Below, piece by piece: positions 13,401 through 24,063 of a stretch of 64,000 bases of DNA (position 1 is its first letter; each line of letters opens with the position of its first letter). The translations under genes and the position numbers were made by a program. The DNA comes from Holothuria scabra (taxonomy: Eukaryota; Echinodermata; Holothuroidea; Aspidochirotida; Holothuriidae), in assembly GCA_037179385.1 (NCBI GenBank), contig CM074179.1, forward strand, positions 70,699,806-70,763,805, read 5' to 3'. Below the pieces are notes generated by a model that saw only the letters and a list, made by a program, of their open reading frames with translations, did no database searches and was not told the DNA's origin.

Positions 13401-16400
13401 TAAATGCTACCATACGTTTATCATATGTTTATTCAGCAGCCCCTTTCAGACCATAAGGAAGTAAAGCCCAGTTTCCTTGGTGAAACCAGTGCTTCATGAT
13501 GGTTTTCAATTTGCACCCTATTTCCAATTGTCAGTAGGTATTGTCTACAGATAATTGCTGGGGAAGGAAATTGTTTTGAAGGTAAAATAAAACAAGAGCC
13601 CAATGGGCACTGTGGTTCCTTGCTGGATATTACAGTGTATTTATGAACTAGTGTACAGCCAGTCTTCGAAATAGAGCGAAGTGAAAGCTCATACTCAATG
13701 TTTGTAACATCTTCACAAGGGGTATTTCAGTACTTAAATTACATGATATCAATGATTAAATTTTTGTGGCCTTACTTTCATTCAACTTGTATAAAATGCT
13801 TGGTGATCCTTCAAAAACATTTCCTCATTTCCATATGTATTTATGCTTGTAATCAAACTTGATATTATCACCAACAAACAATACACAATGTGGTTAGAGA
13901 AAGAAAAATACCCCTTGTACTTCTCTCATAAGTTATTTTTACCTGCTCTCAAAAAAAACTTGTTATTAGTTTAAAACAATCTACCATTTGTCCTGTTTGC
14001 TATCTCTACACAGAAAACAGGGTTTATTCAGCAGTTAAATAGAAAGCAAAGTGATTAATGGGGTGTGATAATAGAATGAGGATTAGGTTACCCCACAGGG
14101 CACAGCAGTATTAAAGAGACATACTGTATAATCTGTGCATTGCTTCCACTGGCAGAGAGACCAGTTTAATGCAGTGTGACCTGTGCTCATTGAAATCTAC
14201 AGATTTCAGTTACTGCCCTCTTACAACTTTGAATGATCCAAAATCTGTGTACAACCCGAAGTAATCATTACTGAACAAATGTAAAGGTCAAATTTCTAAG
14301 GTGTTTGGGTGTAAGCATGCAAAACCAGGTGAGGTAAAAAATCTATTGAACCTTTCTTTATCTAGCTTACAACATTTCTAAATAACATTTCCAGTGGTTG
14401 ACCTCCAGTGACCTTGATAACCTTTGACCTTAACCAAACACAGATTGATTTGAAATCTGTACTTTTTACCTTAAAATACTGTGTTAAAATGTTTTTTAGT
14501 GTTTGACCCCTGGTGACCCTAGGTGACCCCTTGACCTTCACCAAACACATCAGATTTCATCCTTACACAATAACACACAAACACACCAAGTATGACATCT
14601 ATCCAAGTTTCCTGCCTTGAAATATCATGTTGAGAAGGTTTTTAGTTTTTGACCTCTGGTGACCACAAATGACCTTTGACCTCCACCAAAAAAAGATAGG
14701 GCACACCTTCAAACTATGGCACTTCTATATACCAAGTTTCAATTTAATCCAACTTTCCCTTGTTGAGTTACAGTGTACCCAAGATAGTGTCACAGACACA
14801 CACACACACATACACACACACACACACGCCAAGCTGACTACATAGGTTCCTTTTGCTAACACAGGGAACCAAAAAATAATATTTAGGGGAATGCAGTGTC
14901 TCCTGAAGGCTACTTGTAAGGTATTCAAATATCTACACCAGAAAGCCAAAAGGCTTAGTGATTCCTTGCCATCAAATACCTTACCTGCTTTCAAATTGAC
15001 AGTGCTTGATAGATTTTTCTTTACATTTTAGGCACAGAATTTTCGCAATTTTACCCCTGGTGACCTCAAATGACCTTTGACCTCTACCAAAAACAATAGG
15101 CTTCTTTCTCTCAACATGACAAATCTATATACCAAATATGAAAGGTATCCGTGACTCTTATCTGGAGATATTGTGTTTACAAGTCATTTTCGAAGTTTTG
15201 GCAATTTTACCGCTGGTGACCTCAAATAACCTTTGACCTCCACCAAAGGCAATAGGCTTCTTTCTCTCAACATGAAAAATCTATACGCCAAGTATGAAAA
15301 TTGTCGGGCAATCCTACCTGAAGATATGTTTACAATCCATTTTTGGTGTTTTCACATTTTTACCGCTGATGACCTCAAATGACCTTTGACCTCTACCAAA
15401 AACAATAGGGTTCTTTTCTCAACATGAGGAATCTATATACCAAGTATGAAAGTTGTCAGTCACTCCTATCTGAAGATATCGTGTTTACAAGCCATTTTCG
15501 GCGTTTTTGCAATTTTACCGCTGGTGACCTCAAATGACCTTTGCCCTCTAACAAAACAATACGGTTCTTCCTCTCAACATGATAAATCTATATACCAAAT
15601 ATGAAAAGTGTCGGACATTCCTATCTTAAGATATCGTGTTTACAAGCAAGTGTCACAAACACACACACACACACACGCATACACACACACATACACACAC
15701 ACACACACGACATCACCATCGCATAGATTCCTTGCCTGCCTACGGCAAGGAATCAAAAATGACTTTCAGCTCAGTGAACATTTTTTTTTCAACTGATAGA
15801 GGTTGGAAAATTTTCTGACAATTTCTTCCTTTCAAAATGACCAAAATTTTTAAAAAACCAGGAGTAAAAATTAAAGAAAATCTGGCATTTTATGGAATAA
15901 AATTTGGGTGTTTAAAAAGGGAAAAGCAAACCACAAAGCTAAAAGGCTTTATAGTGGTTCCTTGATGAAGTGTGAGGTTTTTTGGGCTTTTGTTTTCTCC
16001 ATATTGAAAAGTTCAATCGTACATTACCAAACACAGTGAGGTTCATCTTTTCAACATGGGCAATGCACACGCGTACAGTATAAAGTAGGTACTGAACACG
16101 ACTACAGTAAGTTTATACTCTCCTTGAGGTATCGTGTCTACAATGTTTTACGCCCTTAACTTGTCGTGATCTCAAACGACCTTTGAACTAAAACAAAAAA
16201 AAAAAACAGTTGGGTTCATTTACTAAATATGAACATTGCACAGTACCTTCATCTAACAGGGTGCTATAATGCTATAGTTCCATATTAAGGGAGTGTGCTG
16301 ATATGATGTAGGTAAAAATATATGAGTGTGGGATGTTAATTGTTTTGACTATACAGTATAATTGTAGATACTGTACTGTACCAGACCAAGCATTGGTTGG

Positions 16401-16983
16401 CTTGTACAATAATGTACAAACAAATTGAGAAGTTGAGAATTACTGCACTACATGCAGTGGATTTGGTGGTAAATTTGTACTGTAGCTTACTGTGTTTATT
16501 GTAACAGCGGGAATTGGAGGGTCAAAGAGGTTTCATTTTAGCCCAAGTACTGGTCAGTATTAAACAACAGTGCAGGTCATTACTATCAATACTGACCCTT
16601 GTAGCTATAACCCTGTATGGTACTGTATGTTTTTTAACCAACTGTCCAACGTTTTGATAGATACACAGGTTATTCCAATATGTTGGCGGGATCTGGGACA
16701 ACCAGGAAGCAAATGTGGGACAGCATACTGTAGACCAAGCTGGGAGAGTCCTGGCCTAGCCCAGACCATGACAGTTAAAATCTTTAATTGTGGTGGTGCA
16801 GTACTCACATTACAGTAGATGTCGTACAATACTGTACTTACAGCTCTGAAGAATTTCAGTTAAAGATTCTATACAACTTTCTGTGCTGGAGTCAAATCCA
16901 GCTTCCCGGCACAATGCAGCAACAGCTACAGAAAGGGCCCTCCTGTGTGCAGCAGCACGTTTGGAATTAGCTGTAGTTGTCAT
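4169..16983 (-). CDS. TAF8: TAF8, transcription initiation factor TFIID subunit 8 (whole gene, five coding exons)
   Basis: Conceptual joining of exons 16983-16842, 13271-13110, 11232-11108, 6191-6044 and 4458-4169 gives 867 nt, or 288 residues plus stop; human TAF8 is about 310. Every junction has AG/GT borders and the phases match (1,1,0,1). Residues about 9-95 read as the TAF8 histone fold, with LTEILQS-Y-ISECGRSAKS at the exon 1/2 join. Residues 130-143 carry the family hallmark LPLFPDPHTYIKT, followed by the TAF8 C domain (QRSVERALTHFIAKT). An acidic, Ser-rich linker leads to a basic C-terminus (VRKPKLKKKR). In other animals TAF8 pairs with TAF10 through the histone fold, helps build the TFIID core, and its basic tail acts as a nuclear localisation signal; the same role is inferred here. 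Introns are about 3.6, 1.9, 4.9 and 1.6 kb and filled with repeats. No exon is visibly broken. Identification is by recognition of the family, not a database search. Confidence 0.95.
6044..6191 (-). CDS. TAF8: TAF8 coding exon 4 (TAF8 C domain)
   Basis: 148 bp. The acceptor CTTATGGCAG ends at 6192 and the donor GTGAGT starts at 6043. The reading TFKKPENNYKVIRTNAATQQ, then RSVERALTHFIAKTTDSQTL, parallels the human TYREPVSDYQVLREKAASQ and RRDVERALTRFMAKTGETQ segments. The last base plus the next exon makes Leu in the sequence FP-L-IA, as in human FPLIA. This supports the 1.6-kb intron call. Confidence 0.93.
6590..7514. mobile_element. 925-bp non-autonomous hAT-like element in TAF8 intron 4-side DNA
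   Basis: The perfect 8-bp target duplication CAAAATAG lies at 6582-6589 and 7515-7522. The ends TAGGGCTGTGAACGTGTAGC and, inverted, TAGGGATGTGACCGTGTAGC match, and the inverted similarity continues to about 35 bp with GTTTA/GCGATTAATCG motifs. It lies in the TAF8 intron between exons 3 and 4. There is no transposase; short open frames inside are incidental. Confidence 0.85.
7596..8095. repeat. Perfect tandem duplication, 2 x 250 bp
   Basis: Copy 7596-7845 is repeated at 7846-8095 with no difference that I could see, including a poly-T run. Each copy contains ACTGAAGACTGAAGACC near its end. It lies in a TAF8 intron. Confidence 0.9.
8870..8990 (-). repeat. SINE body fragment
   Basis: The run GGCTCACTGGCTTTCTTTCC, then GATGCTGAGCACCAATCAC and CTTTTAAAGTCTTTG matches the SINE body seen near 12,680 and 51,830. 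Confidence 0.55.
11108..11232 (-). CDS. TAF8: TAF8 coding exon 3 (linker and PDPHTYI motif)
   Basis: 125 bp between a TTTCTTTCAG acceptor and a GTAAGT donor. It encodes a Pro/Thr/Lys-rich linker, then VPDYLPLFPDPHTYIKTA. The FPDPHTYIKT block is almost invariant in TAF8 and begins the TAF8 C-terminal domain. The exon ends in phase 0. Confidence 0.95.
12673..13020 (-). repeat. tRNA-derived SINE containing a 25-bp minisatellite
   Basis: The body (CTCACTGGCTTGTTTTCC, GCTGAGCACTAAGCACAATG) matches the 51.8-kb copy. On the minus strand the head reads TAGAGCATCCAAGTTGCAG, then a B-box-like GGAGTTTGAATC. Between head and body the B-box segment is expanded nine-fold (12771-12995). It lies in TAF8 intron 1, close to exon 2. 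Confidence 0.7.
12771..12995. repeat. Minisatellite, 9 x 25 bp
   Basis: Nine head-to-tail 25-bp units beginning CCAGATTCAAACTCC and ending CCTGG, with only scattered single-base changes. Starts fall at 12771, 12796, 12821 and so on every 25 bp. The last unit is diverged and runs into the SINE head. Confidence 0.95.
13110..13271 (-). CDS. TAF8: TAF8 coding exon 2 (histone fold second half)
   Basis: 162 bp. The acceptor TTTTTGTCACAG ends at 13272 and the donor GTAAG starts at 13109. The first two bases complete a Tyr codon. The reading is YISECGRSAKSFSELTGRTT, then PMVTDVAMAVSQMGSDISGL, matching the human order ISEIGRSAKSY followed by TLSDIVVTLVEMG. This is the heterodimerisation half of the histone fold, which in characterised animals contacts TAF10. 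It ends in phase 1. Confidence 0.93.
14340..14870. repeat. Diverged units of the DR1-containing repeat, ending in (CA)n
   Basis: Repeated blocks of TTTGACC(T/C)C(T/C)GGTGACC followed by TGACCTTTGACCT-like sequence and CACCAAA. A (CA)n tract at about 14794-14827 and an imperfect GGTTCC/GGGAACC inverted pair follow. This is the same order of parts as the better-preserved copy downstream. Confidence 0.6.
15000..15760. repeat. ~155-bp tandem repeat array with DR1 motifs, (CA)n and hairpin end
   Basis: Four clear units of about 153-156 bp, with TGACCTTTGACCT-type motifs at 15071, 15227, 15380 and 15535. Each is followed by CTACCAAAAACAATAGG, a CTCAACATGA block and a GATATCGTGTTTACAAG-like block. 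A (CA)n tract at 15657-15709 and an 11-bp perfect hairpin at 15726-15754 close the element. Confidence 0.85.
15726..15754. other. Perfect 11-bp hairpin at the end of the DR1 repeat
   Basis: GATTCCTTGCC pairs with GGCAAGGAATC across a 7-nt loop. Its place just after the (CA)n tract suggests it is the structural end of a mobile element. Confidence 0.7.
16842..16983 (-). CDS. TAF8: TAF8 coding exon 1 (start codon, histone fold first half)
   Basis: Encodes residues 1-47 plus one base of codon 48. The ATG at 16983 follows 17 nt of presumed 5' UTR after a good acceptor (poly-T tract, then CCCAG ending at 17001), so at least one non-coding exon is expected upstream, at higher coordinates; I could not locate it. 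The donor is GTAAGT, read on the minus strand from 16841. The segment ALSVAVAALCREAGFDS lines up with the human stretch ending LLTEAGFES, the first helices of the histone fold. The start is preferred because it begins just ahead of this fold, as in other short TAF8 proteins. Confidence 0.9.
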
Positions 16984-17000
16984 CTTGAAGGTTGAACCAC

Positions 17001-20000
17001 CTGGGAAATTCAAATGTAAAAAAAAAAATTGTACTCTATGAATTACAGTGTATTGGAACAGGTTGCAGCCAAATCACACAGTATTAAAAACACCAAATTA
17101 TGTTGCAGTACTACAGTATTTCACTGAAAACAACTGAAACATCAAATGTTAGGTCTACTGTACTTGTATCAGTACATCTAAAAAGGGAGTCCTTGCCATT
17201 CTCCTGATTTGGCAAGAAGTAGAGTATGCTTTTCTCTTCTCCAAGACATCATGAAAATTGTCAAAAAGCCTCATGTGATGTGATGCAGTTTTGGTGTGGT
17301 CTCAACACCATGATAGTATTATTGGACTATATCTGTGACTAAACCAAAGGCTATTCATACTTGGTCAGGACTTCAAGTTGAGTCCAGGCCTGCACCTAAA
17401 TCTACTACGTAGTCATTTTAATACACAGGACTATGGCAGCCTAGTGCTATTGTAAGCCCATATACTGTACTGTACTGTAGCCCATGCAAAAACAGGTTTA
17501 CATTATACTGTAAATGATTGATGGTTTATGGATTTTCCATGACAAAATTCCTTCACCACTGCTGTGAACAGAGCCATCACAGATACTGTAGAAGACTCTC
17601 ATCATGATACAACCAAGCTGTGCAGCAGCCAATGATTCCACATATTCACATTAAGTGCTGTACTGTATCTCACATCTTGTAACTGTACTTTTGATTCTTG
17701 TAGAAAATATTTGAAAAAAAAATATTGTCGAAATGCACCAACTGTAGTTCTGTTAGGAAAAGATTTAAATGGTAACAGTTATTACTGTAGGTGCATTATT
17801 TTACAACAATGAAAGAAGTCAAATAGGGGAAAAATTATAATGGATTACAGGAATGTACAGTACAGTGTAATTTGCACATTTCAGCAAAACCATCTTCATC
17901 ATTTGGAAATGATGAAATAACAATCATCACTGGTCCAAGAAAACAACCACAACACAGGCCTTGAATTTTAAGGTGTGTGAGTGTGATCATACAACACCAC
18001 TCGCCTAAAATCACTGCGAGGAGTGTGATTTTTTGCACAACTAGATGAAGATGGGGTCCATAAAGTTTACTAAAACAGCACACCTACCGTCCGTACCACA
18101 CCCCTCCTTAGTCCCGAGTGCAATTTGTAGCACACCTGGAAGGCTGGAAACTCTAAAACTCAAGGCCTGACAAGAGATTGAAAAATTCCCTGCAATTCTT
18201 TGATTTCTATTCTTTCAAAGCTTTAATTGTTCTACAAGACTCAGAAAGTTTTAGCAGAAGAAGCATTAAATGTCCTTGAATGCTCTTTTTTGAAACTGTT
18301 GACATGATTGACAAAGTCCTTTGTGGTTTTGGAAGAATAAAAACTTTGTCTTCATAAGTAGGCCCATGTGGTGTATTATGTACTGTATCCTCCTATCATG
18401 TGACCCACCTACTGTAGCAGTGCTGCATGTAAACTGTGTATGTAGGCCTATAATACTTTGGATGCCTGCAATGTGGCTTTCGTTAATTTTTTTCAACAAA
18501 GAGTTTATGAAAGATTTTTTTGACTACTTTGCAATATGGAAAGAGTAGGCCTACTTGACTGCTAATAATTATTTTCAAAGCATAATTTTTTCATATCCAC
18601 TACACCCTACTGTAAAGGCCTTACTGTGTAAAGTGTGTACATGGGCCCTATGGTACGTGTGTATGCAACATACAGTACTGTACCTAACACTAGGACCAGT
18701 ACCTGTGTCTCCCAATACTGTATTCCCAGACATCAGACAGAAGTTTTGCACTATGAGAATGACTGAACTCCTGACAATGAGGGTTACTGTCTTGTCTTTA
18801 GCTGTAATAAATTGCAGTGTCAAAATTACAGTATTTTATGAAAGGTCACGAGCAGTCCCTGAAACTTACTTTGAAGAAAATGCAAAACATCACAATTTTC
18901 AGCTTATTTCTCTTCAAAGTATCTTTCATTATATTTAATGAATTCACATTTGCATCCAAGGTAAATCAAGCATTTAGGTCTACTTCAGATAGTTAATTTC
19001 ACATTTGGGAGAAAAAATGTTGTTACACGACTCTCAACAGCCAATCATGAAACATGACAGTCTACAACACTGCTTCAAGTTGGGATGACTTCACTTGCCC
19101 TTTAAGATCGGCAAAATATTCATTGTCACTCAGAACACCCTGTTAATACTCAAACAGCTAAGAAAGTAAAAAGTAAAAAGTCTCACGTTGTGTAACAAAC
19201 ATCTCTCTAACAAAATACCCAGACCCAATCAAAGGTCAATTACTGTTGTAGACCCTACACAGTAATTACACTTGGACAACAGAATTATTTTTGAGGATGT
19301 GAAATTCACTAGCTTGCTGTAAGCAGGCTATTGTGTTTGCGTTTCAACTACAGTACTACATTCAAATATCAAAAATTTTACTTTCGCTACTGTAAATAAT
19401 ACTGGATGAGTCTTTCGACGGCTCCACTATTGAACAGCCCACGTTTCCAACTAAGTTACATGCATTCCTACAGGTATGGTATACAATAGCCTGCCAACTT
19501 TCTAGTGAATCTCATTTACAGTATGACCACCAAATATGACGTCACAACAAAAATTAAAATACTAAATTATATCTCGCGTAATAGGTAATATGTATGCATC
19601 GAACGTATGGCCTGGTACACATTTTCCACCTACAAAAGCTAATTAGGTTGTTCGCCGTTCGTTGTATCAGTTGTATGTACCAAAAAACACTATTCATACT
19701 TGTTTCGTGCACCATGTGACCATCTCATGTTTACTAATTCGTCCCTCGAAATGCAGGATTCCTGTAAATGGAAACTGGATGAGGGTTTGCAGACTCTGTA
19801 CAGTACTGTATATTATACTGTTTAGAGAGGTGTATTATGATTTTGAGAGAGTGCCATCTTTCGGCTACTACAGAGTCTGCTCTGCAGGCTAGAAATTCAC
19901 ATGCACTTTGATTTGGTATGATAACAGTACAGCAAGTTTGCTGCACTGGTAATTACAACAGTATGCAGTGGTACAGTACTATCAGGAGTTGGAATACTGT

Positions 20001-20590
20001 ACAGTTGGTCTTGGAATGCAGGGTGCATTCAATGTAAAGCCTACACCAGAGGTGCCCCTAGGTTTTCGTGACCATACGTACCCCAAGATTTTCTGTACTG
20101 TGAATAAACAATATTTACGTACTGTAGCAATCCACAGGGGTGTACAGTATATGTATAGTATACAAGACTGTGATGCATACTGTACACAGTCACCATACAT
20201 TGGCAATGCACGTACAGTACCGCTACGTATACACCTTAGAACTAAGTCAGTAGCAGTCCGTAAGGGGTAAGGAAAGTGTTACAGAATTGATCTTCAACAG
20301 GACGTCAACAGAAATGTACAATTACTGGAAAGGTACAACTGAGTATCATAAATGCAAAATGCTAAAATGCATATTTTACTTCCTCATCCAAGTGTACAGT
20401 AGGCCTACATGTACAGTAAGAGGGAGTTGAATATACAGTTTTTCTGTATCTGACCAGTCGATAACATTTTGCATGAAAGGGCCGTATTCAAAACAAGTTC
20501 CTTTACAGAACAACCACATAAAATTTTACCTAAAAGCTGTATAATAATATAGGCACGGAATATAAGGTATTCAGGTTCCAGTGTTGTCAT
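17001..20590. other. Region upstream of TAF8 coding sequence; no gene recognised
   Basis: The TAF8 promoter and any 5' non-coding exon may lie here, but I see no decisive core promoter motif. The sequence is notable for many CTGTAC/ACTGTA/TACAGTA palindromes. Open frames on both strands are short and overlap each other. Confidence 0.4.
18860..19101. mobile_element. TTAA-flanked MITE (AGGGCA family), one end clear
   Basis: It ends ACTTCACTTGCCCT, then TTAA at 19102-19105. The interior shares AAGGTAAA(T/C)CAA, AATTTCACATTTG and CAATCA(T/A)GAAACA with the copy at 57,663-57,895. The left boundary is approximate. Confidence 0.5.
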
Positions 20591-20969
20591 TTACCTTGAT
20601 TTCCAAAAAGCCTTTGACAAAGTACAGTACCTCTAGGTAGACTCATAGTAAAATTGCATAGGTTTGGCATGGCTCAGTGGATCAATTGGTGGATCAATGG
20701 TAGGTCTCTAAGAGTTGTTGTCAAGAGCAATTTTTCTTCTTGGAAAGAAGTCTCAAGTGGTGTACCACAAGGTTCTGTTCAAAATTCTTAATTTTCATAA
20801 ATGATATTGATACCTACAGTACTGTACAGTAGCTCTATCACTGCCAGTATAAGTAAGTTTGCTGATTATACTGTACTAAGCTCTATAGAAAGGTTGGGGT
20901 AAGGATGACTCCTTGGGGTCATGCAAACTGTTTGACAAGAAATTTTCCCACTGGCTAACAATAGCCTAA

Positions 20970-21008
20970 TCCCTAACCTAATCCCTAACCTAATCCCTAA
21001 CCCTAAAA
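20970..21008. repeat. Short telomere-like repeat
   Basis: Three TAATCCCTAACC-type units followed by CTAACCCTAA. They resemble the animal telomere CCCTAA repeat but are interrupted, and they sit inside the LINE fragment. Confidence 0.6.
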
Positions 21009-21880
21009 AAGAATACAAACGATACAATACAATGGAAACAACCAATCAAGAAACACCTTGTTAAACAGAGCACATCTAGTGTACCAGATTCCTTATTGCT
21101 TCAGATTGATCTGGATAGGTTATTTTCATGGTCTAAGACTTGGCAAATGTCTTTTAATGCTGATAAGTGCAAAGTCCTCCAGTCTGGTTAAGACTAAGGA
21201 TCCTCACTATGATTATTCTATGAATGGTACAATTTGAACTAAGTGACTTCGGAGAAAGACCTACTGAAGGTGTAGTTTTTACGAGAGATTTAAAGCCATC
21301 TAGGCAGTGTGCAGCTACTGTACTGCTGCAAGGGCAATTAGGGTGCTTGGGTTGACCAGGAGGAATTTTTAGAGTTTTAGTAAAGAAATTGTGCTAAATT
21401 TGTATAAGCAGCTGGTTAGACCCCATCTCCACTATGCTGCACAGGCCTGGAGTTCCTTCTTTGAAAAGAAATTGCTTTTAGAGCAAGTTCAGAAGAGAGC
21501 TACTTGACTCATACAGTACCTGAGGTTAGAAATCTACCTACAGTAATCCCCAAAGGCTTTAAGCTGCTTGGGCTTACCACTTTGGAGCTGAGAAGGATTA
21601 GGGGAGACATGCTGGAGGTATACAAATTTCTATCTGAAGGAAATCCTTTGTAAGCTTGTAGTTATTTAAAGGTCCAAAGTAATCCTCGGGTTAGAGGCCA
21701 ATGAAAAAAGCTTGATAAGTCTTTTGCTAGACCAGACATTACTGTGAGGAAGTTCAGTTTCTCTCATGGGATTGTTAATGAGTGGAACAGCCTGCCTGAG
21801 TGGGTTGTTAACTCCGCATCAGTGCACAGTTTTAAGGTAAATATTGACAAGTTTTACCATGACTGTGGTAGAATCTAATC

Positions 21881-22321
21881 CAGTGTTTGCACCATGTAGG
21901 AAAATCGTACCCGGGTACCCAAACCATATTTCCCGTCCGGTACCCGGGTACCCGATCGTACTGTAAACCTTGCAGTATCTTTTGTCCGCCCCGCGGGCTA
22001 GGCTATGCACAGTATAGTACGTAGGCCTATATATGCTGTTTCGTGAAATGGTATAGGAGCGGATGTTAGAAACACGCATCACAGAAATTGTTTCTGGAAA
22101 AGTGCAATTTAACAAAAGCACGATATGGAAACAAACAACTTCATTTCAAATAATAATAAATGAGATGTGGGTAAATGCGCTTGTTACTTTCAATAACCAT
22201 GCTATTTTGCAAAGGTCAAAAAGAAATCATAGAAAAACACTCCCCAGGTAGTAATTTTCTACTCGAGTAACAAGAACGACGGTCGGGTCCCTGGGTACCC
22301 GTGTACATGGTGTAAACACTG
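21881..22321. mobile_element. 441-bp hAT-like MITE inserted in the LINE
   Basis: The perfect 8-bp duplication ATCTAATC lies at 21873-21880 and 22322-22329. The ends CAGTGTTTGCACCATGTA and, inverted, CAGTGTTTACACCATGTA differ at one base of 18. Inner GGGTACCCG motifs lie near both ends. There is no coding capacity. Confidence 0.92.
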
Positions 22322-23016
22322 ATCTAATCTTTCTGGGCTCATTAGGTGTTGGTGGTTTGCTTTTGTTTTTTGGGGGGTTTTGGATTAAAGGGCATCTTAT
22401 GGGGTCTTTACAGTCCTCCTTTGCCCTTTAACCTGTTATGTTATGAACCTACAGTAAGAAATTAGTTTACAACACATTGACTGTCAGCTCTGTCTTCACA
22501 ACTATATTAACCTGCCCTGCCCTCATTTTGTAGCAAGTGCAATCATACCAAATGAACACCCCTCTCCTTAGTGCAGCCTCATTCCCCATCCCTTGTGTTA
22601 CCTCAAGACTATACAAACTTAATGTTTCAAACATGTGCCTTCAGCATGAATACGTTTTACTTTAATATACAGTAATTCTTGTCATTGTATCAATGATTTC
22701 ATCATTGTGGGTGTGGCCTTTAATATTCAACTCACACCTGATAGAAAGAGCTGAACCCCCTCCCCCACAAAATATCTCTTGAGCCTTTCTTTGGAAACTA
22801 TGTACAAGGCAAGATTGGCACACCGCAATTATTAATCACGCCCCTTCCTTTTCCTCCATTGTTTGCAGCCAGTGCAATTAAACTTTACTGTTTTCCCATA
22901 CTCTATATGATAGCCCACACCGAAAAGTACATTTGTCATACGCCAAAGAGTCACTCCAAGGTGGAGGTGTTTGGAATTATACGCCACACCAGTTATTCCA
23001 ATGGGTAGGCTATGCC

Positions 23017-23593
23017 GGGGTCCGTTAGTTTCCGCCCTCGCTACTTTCCGCCCCTAAAAATCTTAGGGCGGAAAGTAATGTTTGAAATTAATGTGTTAAA
23101 AATAACTTTTAACTTCAAATTTCAAATCCAAGTGCAAGACAACAATGAAATGTGTGGATAGGCCTTAAACTTTTTCAGTATCCTCATCGAAAAGAATGAC
23201 GGCTAAACGGCAATTCTAGTCACAGACTCATATTTTTTCACGTATAGGCTAAGTAGTCTACTTGTCTATGGGTTGGCTTATGGTGATTGAATACCGTATA
23301 CCTGTATGTAAACTGTACGTATTAGTATACTGAAGTCTACAGTGAGAATGTTGCTTGGAAAGACATCAACATGGCAGTAACGGGCGTCACATTGAATAGA
23401 AAAAGACATCGATGAAGTTTGAAACTGTAAGGAAAAGTTGATGGATCTTCATTTGACACAAGTAGGCTACCACTGAAATCATATTCCATTCCATTATTTT
23501 TTGCCCCCCAAAAAGATGTTATATCCTAAAAATAAAGAAGGCGGAAAATACCATTTTGAGGGGCAGAAAGTAGCGAGGGTGGAAACTAACTGT
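23017..23593 (+). mobile_element. TTTCCGCC-ended element, copy A
   Basis: It starts GGGGTCCGTTAGTTTCCGCC and ends with the inverted form (GGTGGAAACTAACTG). Inverted similarity runs about 35 bp. A subterminal CCGCCCCTAAAAATCTTAGGG hairpin-like pair lies near the left end (20-base core). It shares its interior, in opposite orientation, with copies B and C. There is no ORF. Confidence 0.75.
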
Positions 23594-24063
23594 AACTGGC
23601 TAGGCCTATGCCAACTGCTGTAATTTTCCCTGCAGCAGCCGGGTACGCCGTACGCCAAATTTGTTGGCGTACATTTCTGTACGCCAAAGATCTTTCTGTG
23701 AGAGGCCCTACTTTCCAGTATGGATGATAGCTACATTAGGTCTATATCAGAGACACTTCACGACAAAAGTAAATGAAACAAATCAACTTCCCCCTTTCAA
23801 TGTTGGCTAGGCTAGGCCTACTACTACTGTAGGCCTAGGCTAGCACAACCTTTTAACTATCAACTAGGCCTAGGGCACAACATTGAAAGGTGGAAGGGAG
23901 GGGGGGTGATGCAAGGGAAGTTTGAGAGATCAAGAGTGCATTTTGTTACCGTACCAGCGATTTTGTTTTCTTTGTTTTGTCAGGGATTGTAGCTAGGCCT
24001 AACGTTTCTGTATGCCTAGCCTAGGCCTACGTAGGCTAGGCCTGACATAGGGTTACAATACTG

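Larger units (their letters stand above)
20591..22445 (+). pseudogene. LINE reverse-transcriptase fragment (jockey/CR1-type), decayed
   Basis: With stops and frameshifts, the plus strand reads YLDFQKAFDKV, then LHRFGMAQWINWWINGRSLR, SSGVPQGS, FADYTVLS, LFSWSKTWQMSFNADKCKVL, LYKQLVRPHLHYAA, LRRIRGDMLEVYKFLSEG and FSHGIVNEWNSLPEWVVNSA. This is the order of RT palm, YADD-box region (here FADY, so the catalytic motif is changed) and C-terminal part of non-LTR elements. It is 5' truncated. A 441-bp MITE interrupts it near the end of the ORF. The 3' tail ends in ATGTTATG-like repeats. It cannot be active. Confidence 0.85.

Noticed and set aside
15608..15818. His/Thr-rich frames
   Set aside because: Translation of the (CA)n microsatellite. 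The Val/Cys-rich minus-strand frame at 14,725-14,994 arises likewise.
20970..21008. Chromosome end or internal telomere
   Set aside because: Only three or four imperfect CCCTAA-like units inside a LINE fragment; too short to mark a telomere.
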